A stretch of 51,124 nucleotides of DNA from an uncultured Verrucomicrobiales bacterium. Its GTDB lineage: Bacteria > Verrucomicrobiota > Verrucomicrobiia > Verrucomicrobiales > Akkermansiaceae. How positions within the stretch are numbered: position 1 is the stretch's first letter; each line of letters starts with the position of its first letter. This document shows, in pieces, positions 44,240 to 51,124 of the stretch. The translations under genes and the position numbers were made by a program. Under the pieces are notes generated by a model. The model was not told the DNA's origin and did not search any database. It worked only from the letters and a program-made list of their open reading frames with translations. The stretch covers positions 1 to 51,124 of the forward strand of contig CALGZA010000084.1 of NCBI GenBank assembly GCA_937934595.1. Reading direction: 5' to 3'.

Positions 44240-45826
44240 ATGGATACGCCAACAAACGAGAATAAATGGTATGGAGTGGTCTTCGTAATCTGCATTTTAG
44301 TAGCAGCAGCTGTAGCGGTGATGCCCTGGTTAGGGACTGTGGGGATGGCTGATCCTAAGACAGCGGATACTCAGGGGTTGTGGATAAATTTTCTGGGTAA
44401 GTTTCACTTTGTTGTTTTGCATTTACCGATAGGTGCGACTGCTGTGGTTCTGTGTATGGAGTCACTGGGTATTATTTCGTTTGGTAGGTATAAGCCTAGG
44501 ACGACTATGGCGCTTGCTTTTGCTGCGGGGACTGCGGTAGTAGCGGTAGTGTTTGGATATTTTCTTTATTTGACGGGTAAGTATAATGTGGATGAGCTTG
44601 ATGATCATAAGCGATTTGGAGTTATTTTCACTGTTGTTTTGATTCTTACTTTTTTGATTAAGTTTAGTTATGATGTTAAGAAGCTGGGCTGGTTAAAGCC
44701 GGGGTATATTTTGGCTTTATTAGGTACTGGTGGGATGATGTATGTGGCTGGTCATGAGGGTGGTGAGCAAACTCATGGTGATCCATTGAATCACTTGCCT
44801 AGTAAGATAGCGGCTAAGCGAGAAGAGAAGAGGGCTGCGGATTTAGTAGCGGCGGCGGATCCTGTGATATACAGCAATATTGTTCATAATATTCTGCAGA
44901 ATAAGTGTATAAGCTGTCATGGTGAGGATAAGGTTAAGGGTGGTTTGAGGCTTGATTCTCTGGCTGCTATGTTTAAGGGTGGAGACGAGGAGGAGGCTTT
45001 GGTGGCTGGTGATGTGGAGGGTAGTTATATGCTTACTACAATTTCTTTGCCTATGGAGGATGACATGCATATGCCACCTAAGGCTAAGCCACAGGTAACA
45101 GCTGAGGAGTTAAAGGTGCTTAAGTGGTGGGTAGCAATGGGTGCTCCTGAGAAGACTAAGCTTAGTGAGGTGAAGGATATACCGGAGGAGATAACGTTAG
45201 CTATTGCGACTTTAAAGACTCCTGAGGAGCTTGCTGAACAGAAGGAGAAGATGAGGTTAGCTGAAGAGAAATCCAAGAAGGCGTTCAGCGAGAAGCGAGC
45301 GAAGCTTAAGTCTGCTCTTGATTCTGTGAATAAGGCATTTCCTGGTTCTTTGCGCTATAGTTCACAGGCGGATACTGATTTGGTGTTTAATACAGTGAGT
45401 TACAGAAAGCAATTTAAGGCAACTGATTTAGAGGCACTTGGGGGTGTTGCGGCTGATGTTAAAGAGCTTGATTTGTCCTCTACTTTGATTGGTGATGAGG
45501 TTACGGACCAGCTTGGAATGTTTGTTAATTTGAGGAACTTGAAGCTGAGTGGAACCAAGGTTACTGATGAGACGCTCAAGGTGCTGGGTACTTTAGAGAA
45601 TTTGCGTTCTTTGAATCTTTATGGCACTGAAGTTAGTGATGAAGGGATCATGGAGTTAGCGAAGTTGAAGCATATAGAGAAGATTTATTTATGGAATACT
45701 AGGGTGACTTTTGAGGGGGCTGAGAAGCTGAAGGAGTCATTAATCAGTGTGATGCATCAAGATTCTGAGGAGGACAAGCGTCCTGATCCGGTTGTTGATC
45801 TGGGGCTGAAGAGTGCTAAGTTATAG
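44240..45826 (+). CDS. Membrane protein with PVC-type cytochrome c domain and leucine-rich repeats
   Basis: ATG at 44240 gives 528 residues; an upstream frame to 44138 is rejected because it adds a 34-residue leader before the natural MDTPTNENKW start. Several membrane segments (about 10-170) of DUF2231-like type are followed by a Planctomycete-type cytochrome c domain with CISCH (223-227) and MHMPP, a coiled-coil Lys/Glu region (about 315-370), and leucine-rich repeats (NLRNLKLSGTKVTDETL). It would carry heme on the periplasmic side and likely passes electrons to or from the next gene product. Its stop lies 2 bases before the next ATG. Confidence 0.88.
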   Translation: MDTPTNENKWYGVVFVICILVAAAVAVMPWLGTVGMADPKTADTQGLWINFLGKFHFVVLHLPIGATAVVLCMESLGIISFGRYKPRTTMALAFAAGTAVVAVVFGYFLYLTGKYNVDELDDHKRFGVIFTVVLILTFLIKFSYDVKKLGWLKPGYILALLGTGGMMYVAGHEGGEQTHGDPLNHLPSKIAAKREEKRAADLVAAADPVIYSNIVHNILQNKCISCHGEDKVKGGLRLDSLAAMFKGGDEEEALVAGDVEGSYMLTTISLPMEDDMHMPPKAKPQVTAEELKVLKWWVAMGAPEKTKLSEVKDIPEEITLAIATLKTPEELAEQKEKMRLAEEKSKKAFSEKRAKLKSALDSVNKAFPGSLRYSSQADTDLVFNTVSYRKQFKATDLEALGGVAADVKELDLSSTLIGDEVTDQLGMFVNLRNLKLSGTKVTDETLKVLGTLENLRSLNLYGTEVSDEGIMELAKLKHIEKIYLWNTRVTFEGAEKLKESLISVMHQDSEEDKRPDPVVDLGLKSAKL

Positions 45827-45828
45827 TA

Positions 45829-48723
45829 ATGAAATTTTTTATCCTGATTACGTTTTTCTTTTCTGCACTTACTATTCTGGTTCAAGCGGAAGAGAAGCGT
45901 GTTGTTGGTGGGGAGAGAATTTCTTTTAATGATAAGATAAGGCCGATACTTAATAGGTCTTGTGTGGGGTGTCACGGCGGGGTGAAGAAGGCTGGTGGGG
46001 TTTCTCTTATTTATCGTTCTGAGGCACTGGGTAAGGGTGAGAGTGGTAAGACTGTTATAGTTCCTGGTAAGCCTGAGGAGTCTGACTTGTATCGTAGGAT
46101 CATATCTGATGATCCTAAGATTATGATGCCGCTGGTTGAGGAGGGTGGTCATAGTAAGCCCTTGAGTAAGGAGGAGAAGGATCTGATTAAGACTTGGATC
46201 GAAGAGGGGGCGCATTGGGAGGAGCACTGGGCTTACATTAAGCCCAAGCTTGTAGATAGGAGTGGGGAGTTGAAACGAGGTGCTTGGGTGAAAAAGCCGA
46301 TGGATGCTTATGTTCTTCACCGTTTGGAATCTCTGAATTTAGAGCCTAGTAAGTCTGCAGATAAGGCTCAGTGGTTGAGGCGTGCTTCTTTGGATCTTAT
46401 AGGTTTGCCTCCATCGCCTGCTGAGCTGGATATTTTTCTAAGTAATACGGCTCCGGATGCTTATGAGAAAGAGGTTAAGCGCTTGTTAGATTCTCCTCGG
46501 TATGGTGAGCGCTGGGCTTCACTGTGGATGGATTTGGCAAGGTATTCTGATACGATGGGATATGAGAAGGATCCGCACAGGGATATTTGGCAATATAGAG
46601 AGTGGTTGATAAAGGCGTTTAATAAGGATATGCCTTACGATGAATTTTTACGTGATCAGCTGGCGGGAGATCTTTTGGAGAAGCCTACTACTGATCAGAT
46701 GATAGCGACTGCGTTTCTTAGGAATTCTCAGACTAATACTGAGGGTGGGACTGATGATGAGGAGTATAGGGTTATGGCTCTTATTGATAGGGTGAATACG
46801 ACTTGGTCTTCACTGCAGGGTATTACATTTGGTTGTGTTCAGTGTCATTCACATCCTTATGAGCCGATTCCGCATGAGGATTATTACAAGTTTGCAGCAT
46901 TTTTTAATAATACGGAAGATTGTGATTTGGGAAATGAGTTTCCCAAGTTAATGGTAGCCAATGATCCAGCAAGGCGTGATGAGGCTACGACTTTGCAGTT
47001 GGAGATAGATTCGTTAGAGCAGCGAGTGAATGGATTTGGGGGTTCTAAGATACAGACTGATGGTTCATGGAAGTCATTGGTTTATAGTGATCTGAAAGCT
47101 TCATCTGGCGGGATACGTGAGGGTGGTGGTGTTATAGATACATCTGGGACTCATTCTGTTAAGACTCATTATGTTTTGCATGCTAAGCCTGCGCAGACTG
47201 GTGAGATTACGGCGATTAGGTTTAGTATTATTCCTCAGGAGTCAGATCCTTTAAAGTTACCTGAGCGTGCTTCAATACTTTCGAAGTTTGTGATGCAGAG
47301 GGTGACTGGTGGTGGTGAGAAGCTGCCTATTTCTTTTAAGAAGGTGTTTGCGGATGCTGTGGTGGGTCAGTTTAGTGCACAGCAGTCATTGAGTGATAGT
47401 GCGGCGGGGTTTGGAGGTTATCCGAAGTTATTTAAGCGGAGGGAGGCTGTGTTTGTTCCTGAGGTGCCGATTGTTTTGGCTGATGGTGAGTCATTGGAAA
47501 TTACTGTGTTTAGTAAGATTTCTACAACTGGAAGTCAGGCTTGTACGGTTAGAAAATTTGAGATAGCAACTTCTGTAGATAAAAGTTGGTCAGCTATTTT
47601 GGTTGATAAAGAGTATCTGGCTGCTGAGGCCTTGTTAGCTTCTAAGAAGGATGCTTTGAAGCAAATAAAGGGTAGTTATATACCTGTGCTGAAGGAGCGT
47701 GCGAAGGAGAATCTGAGGGAGACTCGTTTATTTATTGGTGGTTTGTGGCTTAATAAGGGCGAGGAACAAAGTTATGGGGTTCCAGCTGTTCTAAATGAAT
47801 ATGAGTCCGAGACGAAGAATAGAATGGAGATGGTGCAGTGGATGACGCACCGTGATAATCCTTTGACATCAAGGGTTATGGTGAATCGTGTATTTGCTGA
47901 GTTGTTTGGGCGTGGGATTGTTGAAACCTTAGGGGATCTTGGTTCTTCTGGGGTGAAGCCTAGTAATCTTGAGTTGTTAGATTACTTGGCGATATCTTTT
48001 CAGGATGAGCACCGATGGAGTTTGAAAAAATTGTTAGGTGAGATGGTTTTATCTGCTACTTACCGACAAGATAACCGGGCGAGTAGGTCGCTAGCATCAC
48101 GAGATCCAAAGAATTTGTGGCTGGCGCGTGGTCCTAGGACGAGGCTTACGGCTGAGATGGTAAGGGATAATGCCTTGGTGGTATCTGGTTTAGCTACTCA
48201 TAAGATAGGAGGTAGATCAGTGATGCCACCACAGCCAGATGGAACTTGGCAGAGTGTTTATAGTGGTGCAAAGTGGAAGGATGCTGTAGGGCCTGATAGG
48301 TATAGAAGGTCTGTATATACATATTGGAAGCGGACTAGTCCTTATCCTAGTATGTTGACATTTGATGCGCCCTCGAGGGATGTGTGTGTGCCTCAGCGGA
48401 TTTCAACGAATACTCCCTTGCAGGCATTGGTGACCCTTAATGATCCTGTTTTCTTGGAGTGTTCTCAGAGTTTGGCGAGGAGGATAGCTGCTGAGTCAGG
48501 TGAGGGAGGATCTTTGAAGAAGCAGATATTTTATGGTTATCGGTTAGCTACGCAGCAAGAGGCTTCAGAGAATACGATTAAGGTTTTGGCTGATCTTTAT
48601 GAAAAGCTTGTTGCTGATTATAGTGAGCAAGATTATAGTAAACTAGGAACTACGAAGGAGGAAGCTGCGATGGTGATTATAGCCAATGCACTTCTTAATA
48701 TTGATGCCGCTATTACTAAATAA
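45829..48723 (+). CDS. PSD1 and Planctomycete cytochrome c domain protein (DUF1549/DUF1553)
   Basis: A 964-residue exported protein: signal peptide (1-20), cytochrome c domain with CVGCH (45-49) and a late MMPL stretch, the DUF1549 domain (about 150-370, with the family's RRASLDLIGLPPSP and a second CVQCH motif near residue 340), a central carbohydrate-binding-like beta region (about 420-600), and the C-terminal DUF1553 (about 670-940, NRVFAELFGRGIV). In PVC bacteria this protein is nearly always paired with a DUF1501 protein, as here. The pair is thought to act on polysaccharides in the periplasm. The reaction is not established. Confidence 0.93.
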   Translation: MKFFILITFFFSALTILVQAEEKRVVGGERISFNDKIRPILNRSCVGCHGGVKKAGGVSLIYRSEALGKGESGKTVIVPGKPEESDLYRRIISDDPKIMMPLVEEGGHSKPLSKEEKDLIKTWIEEGAHWEEHWAYIKPKLVDRSGELKRGAWVKKPMDAYVLHRLESLNLEPSKSADKAQWLRRASLDLIGLPPSPAELDIFLSNTAPDAYEKEVKRLLDSPRYGERWASLWMDLARYSDTMGYEKDPHRDIWQYREWLIKAFNKDMPYDEFLRDQLAGDLLEKPTTDQMIATAFLRNSQTNTEGGTDDEEYRVMALIDRVNTTWSSLQGITFGCVQCHSHPYEPIPHEDYYKFAAFFNNTEDCDLGNEFPKLMVANDPARRDEATTLQLEIDSLEQRVNGFGGSKIQTDGSWKSLVYSDLKASSGGIREGGGVIDTSGTHSVKTHYVLHAKPAQTGEITAIRFSIIPQESDPLKLPERASILSKFVMQRVTGGGEKLPISFKKVFADAVVGQFSAQQSLSDSAAGFGGYPKLFKRREAVFVPEVPIVLADGESLEITVFSKISTTGSQACTVRKFEIATSVDKSWSAILVDKEYLAAEALLASKKDALKQIKGSYIPVLKERAKENLRETRLFIGGLWLNKGEEQSYGVPAVLNEYESETKNRMEMVQWMTHRDNPLTSRVMVNRVFAELFGRGIVETLGDLGSSGVKPSNLELLDYLAISFQDEHRWSLKKLLGEMVLSATYRQDNRASRSLASRDPKNLWLARGPRTRLTAEMVRDNALVVSGLATHKIGGRSVMPPQPDGTWQSVYSGAKWKDAVGPDRYRRSVYTYWKRTSPYPSMLTFDAPSRDVCVPQRISTNTPLQALVTLNDPVFLECSQSLARRIAAESGEGGSLKKQIFYGYRLATQQEASENTIKVLADLYEKLVADYSEQDYSKLGTTKEEAAMVIIANALLNIDAAITK

Positions 48724-48727
48724 CCCT

Positions 48728-50182
48728 ATGAATATATTTCAACAATTAGCACATGACTCGGCTTTGCATGATACGAGGCGACAGTTTCTTAAGCAATGTG
48801 TGGCTGGGGTTGGGACTTCATGGCTGACTAGTATGGGTCTTAATGCAGCAAGTTCCTTGTCTACTGATGATGAGGGTTTGAGTCATTTTGCTCCTAAGGC
48901 GAAGCGGGTTATATTTCTGCATATGGCTGGGGCACCTAGTCAGCTAGAGTTGTTTGATTACAAGCCTGAACTTACTGCGCTTAATGGGAAAGACTGTCCG
49001 AAAGAGTTTCTTGAGGGGCAGAGGTTTGCGTTTATACAGGGTGTGCCGAAGATGTTAGGGTCTATTTTTCCTTTTCATCAGGCGGGTGAGACAAAGCAGT
49101 GGATTTCTGATAGGTTGCCACATACTGAGAAGGTTATTGACGAACTGTGTATCATTAAGTCTCTGCATACGGACCAGTTTAACCATGCTCCAGCTCAGTT
49201 GCTTATGCATACGGGGAATATAAATTTAGGCAGTCCTTCCATAGGCTCTTGGGTTACCTATGGTTTGGGTAATGAGAACCAGAATCTACCTGGATATATT
49301 GTATTGGCATCTGGTGGTAAGGCGCCATCTGCTGGGAAGTCTGTATGGGGAAGTGGTTTTTTACCTTCAGTGTATCAGGGTGTTCAGTGTAGGTCGAAGG
49401 GTGACCCTGTGATGTATTTATCGAGTCCGGAGGGTGTTTCGCGTGAGATACGGCGTAAGACGATGGATGCGATTACGAAGGTGAATCAGGAGGCGTATGA
49501 GGAGGCGCGGGATCCGGAGACATTGACACGGATTTCTCAATATGAGATGGCGTTCAGGATGCAGATCCATGCGAATGAGGCTTTTGATTTGAAGAAGGAG
49601 CCTGACTATATTCATGAGATGTATGGAACTGAGCCGGGTAAAGAGTCATTTGCCAATAATTGTCTTTTGGCGAGGAGGTTAGCTGAGCGTGGGACACGAT
49701 ATATTCAGTTATTTCATTGGGGCTGGGATGCTCACGGTGCTGGAAAGAATGAGGCGCTGAATGGTGGTTTTAAAAAGCAGTGTAAGGATACGGATAAGGC
49801 GATTTATGCTTTGATTACTGATCTTAAGCAACGAGGTCTTTTGGATGATACATTGATTGTTTGGGGTGGGGAGTTTGGTAGGACGCCGATGCGTGAGAAC
49901 CGAGGAGGCAAGGAGATGAGGTTGATAGGTAGGGATCATAATCCTGGAGCGTTTACGATGTGGATGGCTGGAGCAGGTGTAAAGCCTGGTTCTTATGGTG
50001 AGACTGATCCTATTGGTTATCGTGCGCTGAAGGATAAGGTTAGTGTTCAGGATTTACAGGCTACTATTTTAAATAGGTTAGGGCTTAATCATAAGCAGCT
50101 GGTCTATCCATTTAATGGTTTGGACCAGACGCTGACTGGTGTGACTAAGCCATCGAGGGTGGTTAAGGATTTATTTTTGTAG
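48728..50182 (+). CDS. DUF1501 family protein
   Basis: ATG at 48728 gives 484 residues; a start at 48686 would overlap the previous gene. The N-terminus carries a twin-arginine export motif (TRRQFLKQ), then the DUF1501 domain with its alkaline-phosphatase/sulfatase-like core: FLHMAGAPSQLELFD, a HFGW-like FHWGWDAHG, and IVWGGEFGRTPM near the C-terminal third. It is the usual partner of DUF1549/DUF1553 proteins and begins 4 bases after the previous stop. It is probably folded before Tat export and acts on a sulfated or phosphorylated polymer; this is inferred from the fold only. Confidence 0.92.
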   Translation: MNIFQQLAHDSALHDTRRQFLKQCVAGVGTSWLTSMGLNAASSLSTDDEGLSHFAPKAKRVIFLHMAGAPSQLELFDYKPELTALNGKDCPKEFLEGQRFAFIQGVPKMLGSIFPFHQAGETKQWISDRLPHTEKVIDELCIIKSLHTDQFNHAPAQLLMHTGNINLGSPSIGSWVTYGLGNENQNLPGYIVLASGGKAPSAGKSVWGSGFLPSVYQGVQCRSKGDPVMYLSSPEGVSREIRRKTMDAITKVNQEAYEEARDPETLTRISQYEMAFRMQIHANEAFDLKKEPDYIHEMYGTEPGKESFANNCLLARRLAERGTRYIQLFHWGWDAHGAGKNEALNGGFKKQCKDTDKAIYALITDLKQRGLLDDTLIVWGGEFGRTPMRENRGGKEMRLIGRDHNPGAFTMWMAGAGVKPGSYGETDPIGYRALKDKVSVQDLQATILNRLGLNHKQLVYPFNGLDQTLTGVTKPSRVVKDLFL

Positions 50183-50188
50183 ATTTCT

Positions 50189-50812
50189 TTAGTTTGCGTG
50201 TTTTTTTTTCTTAAATGGATGGAATTCTACGAGGAGTTTTGAGTTGAAGATATCTGATGGTGCTACGATTTTTTCTTCTAGGTTAAGGAGACTGATGGAT
50301 CCAAAACGTTCTTTTATCATTTGTTTTACTTTTGGGTGATTTAAGTTGTAGTCCTTCACCTTTTTGATTTTGCATAGTTCTATGTCTGCGCATTGGTGGA
50401 ATATTTTCCATACGAGTTCTGAGCAGTAGAGGGTTTTGTCTGACCATTGGAATTTGCCGTCGTAGTTTTTTCCTACATGTTTCTTTGCCCATTTGGCTGC
50501 TTTTTTTATGGCTTCTGGTGTGAATTTAGAGGTGTTTTTTAGTCTTTTGAAGCAGTGTTTAAACTTGGATCCGCTACGGTTGATGTATTTCTCTAGGGAA
50601 ATTATTTGAACTGGTTGCACAGCTTCTAGAACCATGGGTTTGTTTTTTTTCATGAATATGACAGCTGTGTGAGTCCAGGGTGATTCTGTAGCTGCGAGAA
50701 CTGCGATGGCTTGGCGACCGCTCGTTTTACTAAAAATTATGTCACCATCTTGCCATTGTGCAGATAGTGTAGAGAATAGAGAAAATAGACACAGAGTAAT
50801 TAATTTAATCAT
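50189..50812 (-). CDS. YiiX-like permuted papain-fold protein
   Basis: ATG at 50812 gives 207 residues with a signal peptide (MIKLITLCLFSLFSTLSAQ). A frame reaching 50932 is rejected because it runs into decayed IS3 sequence. The body matches the YiiX/YebB-like permuted NlpC/P60 group: WQDGDIIFSKTSG, the His motif SPWTHTAVIF, and the Cys motif YCSELVWKIF with the order His then Cys, the reverse of papain. Such enzymes are predicted amidases or acyl hydrolases at the cell envelope. It converges with the DUF1501 gene 6 bp away. Confidence 0.85.
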   Translation of the reverse strand: MIKLITLCLFSLFSTLSAQWQDGDIIFSKTSGRQAIAVLAATESPWTHTAVIFMKKNKPMVLEAVQPVQIISLEKYINRSGSKFKHCFKRLKNTSKFTPEAIKKAAKWAKKHVGKNYDGKFQWSDKTLYCSELVWKIFHQCADIELCKIKKVKDYNLNHPKVKQMIKERFGSISLLNLEEKIVAPSDIFNSKLLVEFHPFKKKKHAN

Positions 50813-50857
50813 TTTAAGACTGTAGTTGATCTGGTTTATAAATACAAATGAATAAGT

Positions 50858-51124
50858 GAAGCTCTCAAAGGAGTGTGTGGTGTGAATGATATTGCGCAGC
50901 AATATGAAGTGGCTCCTTCTAAGGTGAGTCAATGGAAAAAGGAACTAGAAACTAGGATGGTAGAGCTTTTTGAAGGCTCTAATCAGGTTAAAAAGGAGTT
51001 GAAAAAAACTGGAGCTTAATGAGGCTTAGATGGGACGCAAAGTAGATTAACTTGTGTTAGAGAAAGACTTTTTGCTAAAAAAGTGTTAACAGTTGGGGAT
51101 CTACGTGAACGTAAAGCCATGATC
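50858..51124 (+). pseudogene. IS3-family transposase, decayed
   Basis: Bases 50858-51019 encode an OrfA helix-turn-helix remnant (EALKG, IAQQYEVAPSKVSQWKKEL, LFEGSN) without a start codon and with an upstream stop or frameshift. After it, a coiled-coil-like segment is readable only through two in-frame stops and a frameshift (GRKVD, LVLEKDFLLKK). A third fragment (DLRERKAMI, running off the edge) matches the start of OrfB. This is typical of a degraded IS3-group element. The element ends cannot be placed, and it continues past the window. Confidence 0.8.

Noticed and set aside
48686-48727. An earlier start of the DUF1501 gene overlapping the PSD1 gene
   Set aside because: It adds 14 hydrophobic residues before the twin-arginine region and overlaps coding sequence; the ATG at 48728 is more typical.
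50813-50932. An N-terminal extension of the YiiX-like protein
   Set aside because: The extra 40 codons run antisense through IS3 remnant sequence, and the internal ATG at 50812 opens a normal signal peptide.

Overview
The window reads as chromosomal DNA from a marine-type member of the Verrucomicrobiota (Akkermansiaceae/Rubritaleaceae-like). The evidence is the set of PVC-superphylum protein families: a PVC-type membrane-bound dehydrogenase with a terminal cytochrome c, a Planctomycete-type cytochrome c + DUF1549 + DUF1553 protein next to a DUF1501 protein, and a secreted ThuA-like domain. These sit among ordinary housekeeping genes. Genus and species cannot be assigned from sequence alone. 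Two properties run through the whole window. The plus strand is rich in G and T whatever the gene direction, and this visibly shifts the amino-acid makeup of plus- and minus-strand proteins. Almost no gene has a Shine-Dalgarno sequence; starts are preceded by A/T- or A/C-rich leaders.

Layout. 1-380: right end of an IS66-family element, then a 210-bp MITE-like repeat whose end supplies the stop codon of the next gene. 368-8196: an M16 peptidase pair, hisD, and a minus-strand group carA-purA-DUF2167. 8415-13017: a small lipoprotein and a UbiA-like membrane protein (plus), then ilvB-ilvN-acpH-lipoprotein (minus) behind a C-rich, G-poor leader. 13369-17508: a 1379-residue secreted fusion (ThuA-like, SGNH-like, beta-propeller, cytochrome c) ending at a clear terminator. 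17752-19933: a secreted Lys-rich/HhH protein, a second MITE copy, two unknown genes. 19975-25342: operon-like ydeP, clan GH-A glycosidase, ispD. 25426-33081: accessory region with a decayed gene copy, a PL14-like lyase, an octamer satellite, an S9 peptidase, an ATP-grasp gene of foreign-looking composition and several small unknown genes. 33089-37260: miaA, TatD-like, a 34-residue mS38/AURKAIP1-like protein, hisG, obg. 37353-42386: a 1694-codon reading frame encoding a TPR protein with an embedded C39-like peptidase and a C-terminal membrane anchor. 42435-50182: two small secreted proteins, then a three-gene plus-strand cytochrome/PSD1/DUF1501 cluster. 50189-51124: a YiiX-like permuted papain-fold protein and a decayed IS3-family transposase.

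Functionally the window mixes core metabolism (histidine, branched-chain amino acids, purine, pyrimidine/arginine, isoprenoid precursors, tRNA modification, ribosome assembly) with secreted polymer-degrading and PVC-type redox proteins. The strongest candidates for undescribed biology are the TPR-C39 membrane protein, the four-part secreted dehydrogenase, the secreted HhH protein, the MITE family, the C-rich ilvB leader, and the 29-33 kb accessory block with its shattered paralogue family.
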